Source: Phocaeicola barnesiae DSM 18169 = JCM 13652 (lineage in GTDB: Bacteria; Bacteroidota; Bacteroidia; Bacteroidales; Bacteroidaceae). From it: a DNA stretch of 64,000 nucleotides. Of this stretch, positions 25,871 through 34,124 are shown in pieces (positions within the stretch are counted from its first letter, which is position 1; each line of letters begins with the position of its first letter). The stretch is taken from assembly GCF_000374585.1 (NCBI RefSeq), contig NZ_KB894643.1, positions 460,773-524,772 on the forward strand, in the 5' to 3' direction. The position numbers were made by a program, and so were the translations under genes. Below the pieces are notes generated by a model. The model saw only the letters and a program-made list of their open reading frames with translations, did not search any database and was not told the DNA's origin.

Positions 25871-28303
25871 CTAAATGTTAGCGATGCTCATGATGTCAGC
25901 GAACACACCGGCCGCGGTCACACCGGCACCGGCACCGTATCCCTGAATCAGCATCGGGTATTCGTTATATCGTTCAGTTGTCAGCAGAATTATATTGTTA
26001 CTTCCTTCCAGGGTATAGAACGGATGGTCGTGCCCCACTTCCTGCAGGGAAACCGTTCCCTTGCCGTCTTCCAGCTTGGCCACGAAACGCCAGCGTTTGT
26101 CTTCGGCCTCCAGTTTCTGGCGTTGTTTCTCGAAATCGGCATCCAGTTGCGGAATCTTGGTCCAGAAATCGTCCAGGGTACCTTCGAAGAATTCATCCGG
26201 AATGAACAGGTGTTTCACCACGTCTTCCTGGTTCAGGCGGTAACCGGCTTCACGGGCCAGGATGACCAGTTTCCGGATGACGTCCTTTCCACTCAGATCG
26301 ATGCGCGGGTCCGGCTCGGAATAGCCTTCCTCCTTGGCTCTGCGGATGGTTTCGCTCAACGGGACTTCCGCGCTCAAGGTATTGAAGATGTAATTCAACG
26401 TACCGCTCAGCACCGCTTCAATCTTCAGAATCTTATCACCGCTGTTTATCAGGTCGTTGATGGTATTGATGACCGGAAGTCCGGCACCTACGTTCGTCTC
26501 GAAGAGGAATTTCACTCCACGCTGGCGGGCTATCTGCTTCAGTTCCGCATAGATTTCATAATCCGAAGAGGCGGCTATCTTATTGGCGGCCACCACCGAA
26601 ATGTTGTGCTTCAGGAAGTCCTTGTACAGGCCGGCGATTTCCGGGCTTGCGGTACAATCCACAAACACCGAATTGAAGATGTTCATACCGATGACCTCGT
26701 CGTGTAGCAACTGGGTGCACGACGGTACCCCCTTCTCGTCCAGTTCCTGGCGGAAGTTCGCCAAATCGATGCCCTGGCGGCAGAAGTACGCCTGATGTCC
26801 GTTGGCGATGCCTACGACTCTCAGCTTCAGTCCGCGTTCCTTCTTCAAGCGTTCCTGCTGGCCGTGAATCTGCTCCAACAGGCTATGGCCTACGGTTCCG
26901 ATACCGCAGACGAAAAGATTCAGCACCTGATATTCCGAAAGAAAAAAGGAGTCGTGAATCACGTTCAGGGTCTTGCGGAGCGAAGCGCCGTCTACCACAA
27001 ACGAGATGTTGGTCTCTGAAGCTCCCTGTGCGCATGCGATGACATTGATACCGTTCCGTCCCAACGTACCGAACAGCTTCCCGGCGATACCCGGCGTATG
27101 TTTCATGTTCTCGCCTACAATCGCTACGGTAGCCAGTCCGCCTTCCACCTTCATCGGGCTGATTTCACCCATTTCGATTTCCTTGGCGAATTCCTCGTTC
27201 AGCAGGGAGCATGCCAGTTCGGCCTCTCCGTTCCGTACACCGATGGAAATGGAGTTCTCGGAAGAAGCCTGCGAAACCAGGAACACGCTGATGCCGTTCT
27301 CGGCCAGCGCACGGAACAGACGGTGATCCACTCCGATGACACCCACCATGCCCAGACCGGTCATGGTAATCAGACACGTATCGTTGATGGACGAGATACC
27401 CTTGATGGCCTTCGAGAAATGGTCGGCCTCCTGCTTGATGATGGTTCCCGGAGCGTCCGGATTGAACGTATTCTTGATGAGAATCGGAATATTCTTGTGG
27501 CACACCGGATAGATAGTCGGCGGATAAACCACCTTCGCGCCGAAGTTACAGAGCTCCATCGCCTCCACGTAGCTCAATTCCGTTATCGGATAAGCCGTAC
27601 TGATGACGCGCGGGTCGGCCGTCATGAAGCCGTCCACATCGGTCCAGATTTCAAGGATATCGGCTTCCAGCGCGGCCGCAATGATGGAAGCGGTATAATC
27701 GGAACCTCCCCGGCCCAGGTTCGTAATCTCACCGGTATTCTTGTCGCTGGAAATGAATCCGGGCACCACCGACACCTGCGGAAGTTCCCTGAAAGCTTCC
27801 TTCACCAGCTGGGTGGTCAGTTCCGAATCCAGGATATGTCTGTTATGTTTCTTTTCGGTCTTGATGAAAGTACGTGAGTCGAACCACTGGGCATTCTTGA
27901 TCAGGGCGGTGACGATGATGGACGAAAGGCGTTCGCCGTAGCTTACGATGGTAGCGGAGGTCTTCGGCGACAAGTCACGAATCAGGTAGATGCCCTGGAA
28001 GATATCCTTCAGCTCGCTCAGGAGTTCGTTCACTTGGTCCAACAGGATTTCACGTTGTTTCCCGGCCGGTATCACCGTATAGACCATTTCGATGTGGCGA
28101 TTGACGATTTCCTTCATTTCCTTTTCGTAAGCCGAATCGCCCGCCGTAGCCATCTTCGAGGTATTAATCAACTTGTCCGTAATTCCCCCCAATGCGGAAA
28201 CGACCACAATCACCTTTTCATCAATTGCCTCAACAATCTTTTTCACACTCGACATGCTGTTGACGGAACCTACAGACGTTCCACCGAATTTCAATACTTT
28301 CAT
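25871..28303 (-). CDS. thrA: Bifunctional aspartokinase / homoserine dehydrogenase
   Basis: An 810-residue fusion. Residues 1-290 form the aspartate kinase domain (MKVLKFGGTSVGSVNSM, later GRGGSDYTASIIAAAL). A regulatory ACT region (about 305-460, including GLGMVGVIGVDHRLFRAL and GENMKHTPGIAGKLF) follows. Residues 465-810 are homoserine dehydrogenase (NLFVCGIGTVGHSLLEQI, then AANKIA, GAGLPVINTINDLINSGDKI). It catalyses the first and third steps from aspartate to homoserine. ATG 28303 was chosen over an upstream TTG. A leader region with attenuator features precedes it. First structural gene of thrA-apgM-thrC. Confidence 0.97.
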   Translation of the reverse strand: MKVLKFGGTSVGSVNSMSSVKKIVEAIDEKVIVVVSALGGITDKLINTSKMATAGDSAYEKEMKEIVNRHIEMVYTVIPAGKQREILLDQVNELLSELKDIFQGIYLIRDLSPKTSATIVSYGERLSSIIVTALIKNAQWFDSRTFIKTEKKHNRHILDSELTTQLVKEAFRELPQVSVVPGFISSDKNTGEITNLGRGGSDYTASIIAAALEADILEIWTDVDGFMTADPRVISTAYPITELSYVEAMELCNFGAKVVYPPTIYPVCHKNIPILIKNTFNPDAPGTIIKQEADHFSKAIKGISSINDTCLITMTGLGMVGVIGVDHRLFRALAENGISVFLVSQASSENSISIGVRNGEAELACSLLNEEFAKEIEMGEISPMKVEGGLATVAIVGENMKHTPGIAGKLFGTLGRNGINVIACAQGASETNISFVVDGASLRKTLNVIHDSFFLSEYQVLNLFVCGIGTVGHSLLEQIHGQQERLKKERGLKLRVVGIANGHQAYFCRQGIDLANFRQELDEKGVPSCTQLLHDEVIGMNIFNSVFVDCTASPEIAGLYKDFLKHNISVVAANKIAASSDYEIYAELKQIARQRGVKFLFETNVGAGLPVINTINDLINSGDKILKIEAVLSGTLNYIFNTLSAEVPLSETIRRAKEEGYSEPDPRIDLSGKDVIRKLVILAREAGYRLNQEDVVKHLFIPDEFFEGTLDDFWTKIPQLDADFEKQRQKLEAEDKRWRFVAKLEDGKGTVSLQEVGHDHPFYTLEGSNNIILLTTERYNEYPMLIQGYGAGAGVTAAGVFADIMSIANI

Positions 28304-28370
28304 AGGTATACACAATTATTTTACACTTTCCGCTCCCCGGTGAGGAAGAAAAAGCCGGAAAAAAATCAGA

Positions 28371-28410
28371 ATAAATAATAAGATAGAAATAAATGCTTAC
28401 GTCCGTAAGC
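28371..28410 (-). terminator. Attenuator terminator hairpin in the thr leader
   Basis: Minus-strand GCTTAC-GGAC-GTAAGC (28410-28395), followed by an A/U-rich tract with U runs (28394-28371). The 5' arm at 28409-28405 can pair instead with GTAAG at 28446-28442, with extra pairs 28437-28434 to 28416-28413, making a competing antiterminator. The U tract is interrupted by A, so strength is uncertain. Confidence 0.6.
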
Positions 28411-28442
28411 GTGTATCACGTAGAAACACCAATATACAATCC

Positions 28443-28535
28443 TTACCCCCGAGGGGTAGTCCCTGAGAAGAAAGAGGTGGCGGTCAAGAAACGCCCCATC
28501 CCCATGGTTGTGATATGGATGTTGAAAATTGTCAT
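28443..28535 (-). CDS. Putative thr operon leader peptide
   Basis: A 30-residue frame starting ATG at 28535 and ending TAA at 28443. Seven of 30 codons are Thr (positions 2, 9, 10, 18, 20, 26, 27) and three are Ile (3, 6, 8), arranged as INIHITT-like runs, with a Thr-Thr pair just before the stop. It starts about 16 bases after the predicted transcription start and overlaps the hairpin arms. This is the layout of a transcription attenuator that senses threonyl-tRNA. It was found by reading the leader, not by homology to a known peptide. Confidence 0.65.
   Translation of the reverse strand: MTIFNIHITTMGMGRFLTATSFFSGTTPRG
28444..28458 (-). promoter_or_regulatory. Leader hairpin competing with the thr antiterminator
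   Basis: TACCCC-TCG-GGGGTA, a perfect six-pair hairpin at the end of the leader peptide frame. It would hide part of the GTAAG arm needed for the antiterminator. A ribosome stalled at Thr codons 26-27 would block it; one that reaches the stop codon would cover the GTAAG arm. Confidence 0.55.
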
Positions 28536-28557
28536 ATTGTGTAATTTTATAGCGTGG

Positions 28558-28587
28558 CAAATATAAGAACATTTTTCTACAAACAAA
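28558..28587 (-). promoter_or_regulatory. Promoter of the thr operon
   Basis: Minus-strand TATATTTG at 28558-28565 with TTTG at 28584-28587, 18 bp apart. Transcription should begin near 28551, giving a leader of about 250 nt before thrA. Confidence 0.7.
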
Positions 28588-28732
28588 CTTATTTCCGCTA
28601 TTTTTTTTCACCAAATAGCGAGAAATTGTAACATTCTTTCGTTCATGAAACATGAAGGTAAGAATTAGGGTCAGTAAAGACAATGGTTTATAAATGTAAA
28701 TTTACCGCCAGCACCGGGCCCGGACACCCGGA

Positions 28733-29869
28733 TTACCCCATCACCCACCTGGCGGCTCTCGGGAAAGCCCTGTAGCATCCCGCTACAAGGCCCCAGGCCA
28801 CCGTGAATACCAGCAGGGCCGTGACAGGAACCCGTAACGGTACAGGCAAACCCAGATTGTCCACCACCAGATAACCGGTACCCACCAGGAAGTAGTGAAT
28901 CAGGTAGATACCCAATCCGCACCGGGTCAGGTTGGCCAGGGCACGGACAAGGAAAGCCGATGTTATCTTCACCTTCTGTGCCAGAAGCCAGACCGCTACG
29001 GTCATCATCATCACATTGGGCGAGCAGTACAGGAAGAAAAGTTCTACCTGGCGTTCGGTGGCATCCGGCCGGGCGGTCATTTCGCGGAACCCGTCATAAG
29101 TGACGGCATAGCCGACGGCGAACAGGATGATGGAGAGGCCGACGGTCTTTCCCGCCGAGAGTCGGTTGCCGGTATCTTTCAGGTATGAACCCAGAAGCAG
29201 GTAGCCGCAGAAGCCGGAGAAATAATAGAGGATTCCGAAATCGTTCCAGGCACACGTGCCGCCGAGGTTCTCGGAGAGGAATTCCCGGCAATAAGGCAGG
29301 AATAGCGTAATGCACCACAAGCCCAGGAAAATCCGGATCTGTTTCTTCGAGGCCTGTTTCACCCAGGCAGAGAAGAACGGCAAGTACAGGTACAGGCCCA
29401 GCAACATGTAGATGTACCACAGGTGGACGGTGTACGTATGGAAGTTGAAGGGAATCATCCACAGGTTGTGCAGGCTATCGCCCAGGCTTTGCGAAGGGGA
29501 TTCGCCGGCGTAGGCGAACATTCTGGTGAGGATGGAGCTGTCCAGCCCGACAAGGCCGGTCAGCCACGGGAAAATGGTGTACAGGAAAGACCAGACGACG
29601 AAGGGTACCAGTACGCGCATCATCCTTTTCTTGTAGAAGGGGCCAGTTTCCTCGCGCACGGGGAGCAGGAGCATACCGGTCAGCATGACAAACAGGGGGA
29701 CGCACGGACGCAGGAACGCTCCGTAGATGCTTCCCCAGAAATTGTATTCCGGATTCGAGCGGGCTTCGGGTGAAACGTTGAAGGGGTCGGCGCAATGGAT
29801 GCAGATAACCATCAGGATAGCAATCAGGCGAAGAAAATCCGCCCATACGATACGGTTCGTGTCTTTCAT
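28733..29869 (-). CDS. Acyltransferase-3 family membrane protein
   Basis: A 378-residue integral membrane O-acyltransferase (AT3 family) with about ten helices. The N-terminus has ADFLRLIAILMVICIHCADPF, containing the conserved Arg and the His of the active site, followed by CVPLFVMLTG and the YKKRMMRVLVPFVVWS loop. Such enzymes acetylate surface glycans, lipids or peptidoglycan. No glycan genes are adjacent, so the acceptor is unknown. The frame opens 17 codons upstream, but ATG 29869 gives the family start. Its 3' end lies about 145 bp from the thr promoter. Confidence 0.87.
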   Translation of the reverse strand: MKDTNRIVWADFLRLIAILMVICIHCADPFNVSPEARSNPEYNFWGSIYGAFLRPCVPLFVMLTGMLLLPVREETGPFYKKRMMRVLVPFVVWSFLYTIFPWLTGLVGLDSSILTRMFAYAGESPSQSLGDSLHNLWMIPFNFHTYTVHLWYIYMLLGLYLYLPFFSAWVKQASKKQIRIFLGLWCITLFLPYCREFLSENLGGTCAWNDFGILYYFSGFCGYLLLGSYLKDTGNRLSAGKTVGLSIILFAVGYAVTYDGFREMTARPDATERQVELFFLYCSPNVMMMTVAVWLLAQKVKITSAFLVRALANLTRCGLGIYLIHYFLVGTGYLVVDNLGLPVPLRVPVTALLVFTVAWGLVAGCYRAFPRAARWVMG

Positions 29870-30031
29870 GTCTTTTGATTTCTTTGGGTGGGTTGAAAAT
29901 ACCTTGGTTTCCGGTTGCAAAAGAAGGCATTCCCGCCGATATTTCCAACAGTGTCCGGGTTTTTGTACGCGAAGTCTGGCCGGCGGAACAACTAAATCGG
30001 ACGATGATGCCGGATTTTAACGGACAAGTTG

Positions 30032-30039
30032 TACTTTTG
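30032..30039 (+). promoter_or_regulatory. -7 element of the GH89 gene
   Basis: TACTTTTG, 26 bp before the ATG; no convincing -33. Confidence 0.5.
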
Positions 30040-30065
30040 CAGGGTAACCTTAAAGAAAACTCTAC

Positions 30066-32219
30066 ATGAAAAGAATCGCATTACTGATCGGTTGTTGCCT
30101 GTTCGTCGGATGCCTGTGCGCTTCGCCGATAACGGGATTGCTGGAACGGATAGACCCGGGAGCCTCGTCCAGGTTCCGGATTGAGCTTCGGAAAGCGGAG
30201 CATGACTTCTTCGAGCTGGACCAGCAGGGTGACAAGGTCGTGGTCCGAGGAAACAATTACGTGAGTATCGCTACCGGCATCAACTGGTACCTGAAATATT
30301 ATGCAGGCATCCATCTGTCCTGGAACAACATGCGGGCGGATTTGCCGGATGTCTTGCCGAAAATAACCCGCAAGGAACGCCACGAAACCACGCTTCCCTA
30401 CCGGTATGACCTCAATTATTGCACCTTCTCCTATAGCATGGCTTTCTGGGACTGGGACCGCTGGGAACAGGAAATCGACTGGATGGCCTTGCACGGCATC
30501 AACCTGCCCCTGGCGATGGTCGGGACAGATGTGGTCTGGAGGAATGTCTTGCTGGATTTGGGCTATACCGAAAAGGAAGTCGGCGATTTCATTGCCGGGC
30601 CGGCTTTTCAGGCATGGTGGCTGATGAACAACCTGGAAGGATGGGGAGGACCGAATCCGGAAAGTTGGTATGCCCATCAGGAAAAGCTTCAGAAACGTAT
30701 CCTGAAGCGGATGCGCGAGTACGGCATCCATCCCGTATTGCCGGGTTACTCGGGCATGGTACCGCACAACGCGAAGGAGAAACTGGGGCTGGATGTGGCC
30801 GACCCGGGCATCTGGTGCGGCTATAACCGTCCGGCTTTCCTGCAACCTACCGACCCGAACTTTGAACGTATCGCCCGTTTGTATTACAAGGAGCTGACCC
30901 GCCTGTACGGCAAGGCGGATTATTACAGCATGGACCCGTTCCACGAAGGGGGAAGTACCGCCGGCGTGGACCTGAATCTGGCTGGACAGGCCATCTGGAA
31001 GGCCATGAAGCGGGCCAATCCCCGTTCGGCCTGGGTGGTTCAGGCGTGGGGAGCCAATCCGCGGCCGGACATGATCAAGGACTTGCCGGCTGGCGATGTG
31101 GTGGTGCTCGACTTGTTTTCCGAGAGCCGTCCCCAGTGGGGCGACGCGTCCTCCACCTGGTACCGCAAAGAAGGTTTCGGACCGCACGACTGGCTGTATT
31201 GCATGTTGCTGAACTACGGGGGAAACGTCGGTCTGCATGGCAAGATGGCCCACGTCATCCATGAATTCTACAAGGCCAAAGAAAGCCCCTTCGGTGAAAG
31301 GCTGAAGGGGGTAGGCATGACGATGGAAGGTATCGAAAACAATCCCGTGATGTACGAACTCCTGTGCGAACTCCCTTGGCGTGCGGAACGGTTCTCCAAG
31401 GACGAGTGGCTGGCCGGCTACGTCAAGGCCCGTTACGGGAAATCGGACGAAAAGGTTCAGCAGGCCTGGCAGATGCTGAGCAATTCCATCTACAATTGTC
31501 CGGCATCGTCGGTGCAGCAGGGCACCCACGAATCGGTCTTCTGTGCCCGTCCTTCCTTCCATACCTATCAGGTCTCCAGTTGGTCGGAGATGTCGGATTA
31601 TTACCGGCCGGAGGATGTCATCAAGGCCGCCGGGCTGATGCTGGAGCATGCCGAATCCTTCCGTGGAAACGATAATTTCGAATACGACCTGGTGGACATC
31701 GTGCGGCAGGCGGTGGCCGAGAAGGGCCGTCTGGTCTACCCGGTGGTCATCAGTGCCTTCCGCTCCGGCGACAGGGAGCTGTTCCGGGCGGCTTCTTCCA
31801 GTTTCCTCGATTTGATTTTGTGTCAGGACAGGTTGTTGGCCACCCGTCCGGAGTTCAAGGTCGGCCGCTGGATTGGCATGGCGCGCGCCCTCGGACAGAC
31901 GGAGGTGGAGAAAGACCTATATGAGTGGAACGCCCGTGTACAGGTCACTACGTGGGGCAACCGCATAGCCGCCGATGAGGGCGGATTGCGCGACTATGCC
32001 CACAAGGAATGGAACGGACTGCTCCGCGATTTCTATTACCTGCGTTGGAAAACCTGGTTCGATGAACTGGCCGCCCGCCTGGAAGGAAAACCTTCCGCCG
32101 AAATCGATTTCTATGCGTTGGAGGAACCTTGGACATTACAGCATAACGCCTATCCGGCACAAGCGGAAGGCGACCCCATCGAGGTGGCCGGCGAGGTGTA
32201 TCGGTCGATTGTGCGGTGA
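30066..32219 (+). CDS. GH89 alpha-N-acetylglucosaminidase
   Basis: A 717-residue secreted glycosidase of family GH89, which removes terminal alpha-linked GlcNAc, e.g. from heparan sulfate ends or gastric mucin. A signal peptide (1-19, possibly lipidated since the leader is Cys-rich) precedes an N-terminal alpha/beta domain (VVVRGNNYVSIATGINWYLKYY), the TIM-barrel with YYSMDPFHEGGSTAG (acid/base Glu near 294) and GMTMEGIENNPVMYEL (nucleophile-region Glu near 422), and an alpha-helical C-terminal domain. Close to the mammalian NAGLU in layout. It stands alone rather than in a polysaccharide-utilisation locus. Confidence 0.94.
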   Translation: MKRIALLIGCCLFVGCLCASPITGLLERIDPGASSRFRIELRKAEHDFFELDQQGDKVVVRGNNYVSIATGINWYLKYYAGIHLSWNNMRADLPDVLPKITRKERHETTLPYRYDLNYCTFSYSMAFWDWDRWEQEIDWMALHGINLPLAMVGTDVVWRNVLLDLGYTEKEVGDFIAGPAFQAWWLMNNLEGWGGPNPESWYAHQEKLQKRILKRMREYGIHPVLPGYSGMVPHNAKEKLGLDVADPGIWCGYNRPAFLQPTDPNFERIARLYYKELTRLYGKADYYSMDPFHEGGSTAGVDLNLAGQAIWKAMKRANPRSAWVVQAWGANPRPDMIKDLPAGDVVVLDLFSESRPQWGDASSTWYRKEGFGPHDWLYCMLLNYGGNVGLHGKMAHVIHEFYKAKESPFGERLKGVGMTMEGIENNPVMYELLCELPWRAERFSKDEWLAGYVKARYGKSDEKVQQAWQMLSNSIYNCPASSVQQGTHESVFCARPSFHTYQVSSWSEMSDYYRPEDVIKAAGLMLEHAESFRGNDNFEYDLVDIVRQAVAEKGRLVYPVVISAFRSGDRELFRAASSSFLDLILCQDRLLATRPEFKVGRWIGMARALGQTEVEKDLYEWNARVQVTTWGNRIAADEGGLRDYAHKEWNGLLRDFYYLRWKTWFDELAARLEGKPSAEIDFYALEEPWTLQHNAYPAQAEGDPIEVAGEVYRSIVR

Positions 32220-32289
32220 AGGGCTTCTTAATAAAATGTAAAATAAGATGCTTCGTTCATGCCACGTGTCAAAAGACAAGAAATTCTTT

Positions 32290-32297
32290 TATCTTTG
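32290..32297 (+). promoter_or_regulatory. -7 element of the transthyretin-like gene
   Basis: TATCTTTG, 31 bp before the ATG; it separates this gene from the GH89 gene. Confidence 0.5.
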
Positions 32298-32328
32298 TAA
32301 TCGATACAAATTTTAAAAGTCAATTGTT

Positions 32329-32739
32329 ATGAAGAAGAATTTTATTTTCCTGCTATTCTTCACTTTCTTTTCTTTGACAGGAATAGCGCAAGACAAGAGT
32401 TATCAGTTGTCCAGCCACATACTGGACATTCATACCGGAAAACCGGCTCCAGGGGTAACTATTAGTTTGAGCAGACAGGATACTTCGGGCCGATGGAGCG
32501 TGATAGAGGAGCGCAAGACCGATGAGAACGGACGGGTGAAAGATTTTCTGGAAGCTACTCCCGAAGGTCATCCGGGAATCTATAAGCTGACGTATCAGGT
32601 AGGACCTTATTTCGAAGCACAGGGACAGGACTCTTTCTATCCGTTCATCGAGGTCGTTTTTCAGATAAAGGACAATGCGCATTATCATGTTCCTATCACG
32701 CTCTCACCCTACGGTTATTCCACCTACCGGGGGAATTGA
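32329..32739 (+). CDS. Secreted transthyretin-like protein (hydroxyisourate hydrolase family)
   Basis: The 136-residue product has a signal peptide (about 1-21, ending IAQ), then a transthyretin fold: LSSHILDIHTGKPAPGV, the Arg-containing RWSVIEERKTDENGRV and IEVVFQIKDNAHYHVPITLSPYGYSTYRGN. HIUases hydrolyse 5-hydroxyisourate after urate oxidation and end YRGS; this one ends YRGN. Catalytic His and Arg candidates are present. The export signal and the lack of purine-breakdown genes in the window make the actual substrate uncertain. Terminator at 32804-32850. Confidence 0.85.
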   Translation: MKKNFIFLLFFTFFSLTGIAQDKSYQLSSHILDIHTGKPAPGVTISLSRQDTSGRWSVIEERKTDENGRVKDFLEATPEGHPGIYKLTYQVGPYFEAQGQDSFYPFIEVVFQIKDNAHYHVPITLSPYGYSTYRGN

Positions 32740-32803
32740 TGGGGATGATTCTCCGGCAAGTATGCCTGCCGGGGCTTTGGGGTCTGTAAACTCCCTACAA
32801 CGA

Positions 32804-32850
32804 TAAAAAAAGCTAACCTCTTACTTCTCGGTAAGCGATTAGCTTTTTTT
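32804..32850. terminator. Bidirectional terminator between the transthyretin-like gene and tRNA-Leu
   Basis: Stem AAAAAAGCTAA / TTAGCTTTTTT with an inner CTTAC / GTAAG pair; A-run and T-run flank both sides. Confidence 0.88.
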
Positions 32851-32853
32851 GCG

Positions 32854-32935
32854 TGCGCCTGATAGGACTCGAACCTACACGTCTCACGACACCAGATCCT
32901 AAGTCTGGCGCGGCTACCAATTACGCCACAGGCGC
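32854..32935 (-). tRNA. tRNA-Leu (anticodon UAG)
   Basis: Minus-strand 82-nt tRNA with acceptor GCGCCTG / CAGGCGC and discriminator A, a D-arm containing AATTGGTAGC, anticodon stem CCAGA / TCTGG with loop CTTAGGA (anticodon TAG, reads CUN), a long class II variable arm (TGTCGTGAGACG) and the T-loop GGTTCGAGTCC. CCA is not encoded. It has its own promoter and is followed by the terminator at 32804-32850. Confidence 0.95.
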
Positions 32936-32964
32936 AGAAAGGAATTGTTTTCCTTTAGCGGGTA

Positions 32965-32996
32965 CAAAGATAGGACAAGTTTTTGAAACCACCAAA
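32965..32996 (-). promoter_or_regulatory. Promoter of tRNA-Leu
   Basis: Minus-strand TATCTTTG at 32965-32972 with TTTG at 32993-32996, 20 bp apart. It lies directly downstream of the 20-bp tandem repeat. Confidence 0.7.
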
Positions 32997-33001
32997 TATT
33001 G

Positions 33002-33121
33002 CGCTCAATTCTTTAAGGCTTCACTCAATTCTTCAAGATTTCACTCAAATCTTTAAGGCTTCGCTCAACTCTTCAAGATTTCGTTCAATTCTTTAAGGCT
33101 TCGCTCAATTCTTCAAGATTT
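33002..33121. repeat. Six tandem 20-bp units (three 40-bp alternating pairs)
   Basis: Units begin at 33002, 33022, 33042, 33062, 33082 and 33102, without gaps. They share YRYTCAANTCTT and alternate between type A (CTTTAAGGCTT) and type B (CTTCAAGATTT). The last unit contains the TGA stop (33105-33107) and final codons of the S41 protease gene, so the array seems to have grown from the gene's 3' end. It separates that gene from the tRNA-Leu promoter. Confidence 0.92.
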
Positions 33122-34118
33122 CGCAAGCCTTTTCTATCATCGTGTCTTTACCCCGTTGCATGTCCTCGCTCGTCATATCCACCTTGATGTCCGGGTCGAT
33201 GCCGAACTCCAGCTGGTTCATGTCCGTATCGTACATGGGGCTGGCCGAGAAACGGATGGACCAGCCGTTCGGAATTTCCGAGCTGAACGGGAGGCCCGAA
33301 CCTCCTCCGGTCTTGTCGCCCACGATGGTGACCAGGGGAAGCTGGCGCATACAGTTCACGAAATCGTTCGTGGCGCTGAACGAGCGGCGATTGGTCAGCA
33401 CCACCGCCTTCTTCTGCCACCGGATGCCCGTAGAAGACTCCAGGTAGACCGGAGCCGGGTCGGAGAAATCGTTGTGTCCGGGGCCGGTCTTGTGCGTCAT
33501 GTAGCCCACCAGCACCTTTTCGTTCGTGAAGCGGCCGGCCAGCCGTTGGGCCGTAGTAAGGTTTCCGCCTCCGTTGTCGCGCACGTCGATGATCAGTCCG
33601 TCGCAGATGGCCAGCCGGTTCAGGGTCTGGTCCAGGTTCCCGTCGCCGATGCCGTTGGAGAAGCTGGAGCAATAGATGTAGCCGATGTTGTTTTCCAGTA
33701 TCTGGTACGTCAGGCCGGAAGAGATGGTATAATCTTTTCCCAGGTAATTGCTCTGGATGCTGTCGCTGAAGTTGTGCGGGTAGCTGTCGAACCATTCCCG
33801 GTATTGCGAGGTGGCCATCGAGCTGCTCAGGTTCACGTGACCGTCACGAAGCTCGTTCACCATGTCCGAGAGGACCTCGAACAGGGCCTCCGACGACATG
33901 TCCGGAGCGATGCGTTTGGCGTACCGTTCGTGCACCTCGTCCCAGTCCAGGCCGTACACCTCCTGCTTGTAGTCCAGGAAACAGTATTGTTGGTCGATGA
34001 TGCGCCACAACGATTCGAAGTTGGCTTCCGGGCTGTTGCCGGACACCTCTTCGCGGATGCAGGAAATGCCGCACAGGCCGCACATCAGGATAAGAAGAAA
34101 GAATTTCAATCGTTTCAT
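33105..34118 (-). CDS. S41-family peptidase lipoprotein
   Basis: A 337-residue envelope protease. The lipobox GISC puts the lipidated Cys at residue 20. After a helical cap domain (30-110), the S41 core shows LIIDVRDNGGGNLTTAQRLA and the nucleophile region RRSFSATNDFVN (Ser about 247), followed by GDKTGGGSGLPFS (Lys about 268), the expected Ser/Lys arrangement of C-terminal processing-type proteases. There is no PDZ domain that I can see. Last gene of parC-DUF3316-S41; its stop codon lies in the tandem repeat. Confidence 0.88.
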   Translation of the reverse strand: MKRLKFFLLILMCGLCGISCIREEVSGNSPEANFESLWRIIDQQYCFLDYKQEVYGLDWDEVHERYAKRIAPDMSSEALFEVLSDMVNELRDGHVNLSSSMATSQYREWFDSYPHNFSDSIQSNYLGKDYTISSGLTYQILENNIGYIYCSSFSNGIGDGNLDQTLNRLAICDGLIIDVRDNGGGNLTTAQRLAGRFTNEKVLVGYMTHKTGPGHNDFSDPAPVYLESSTGIRWQKKAVVLTNRRSFSATNDFVNCMRQLPLVTIVGDKTGGGSGLPFSSEIPNGWSIRFSASPMYDTDMNQLEFGIDPDIKVDMTSEDMQRGKDTMIEKACEILKN

Positions 34119-34124
34119 AAGGCT

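Noticed and set aside
28366-28683. A 105-codon frame across the thr leader
   Set aside because: It is out of frame with the leader peptide, crosses the promoter and has no recognisable domain.
30081-31649. A 522-codon frame antisense to the GH89 gene
   Set aside because: The GH89 gene has intact catalytic motifs; the antisense product is unrelated to any family I know.
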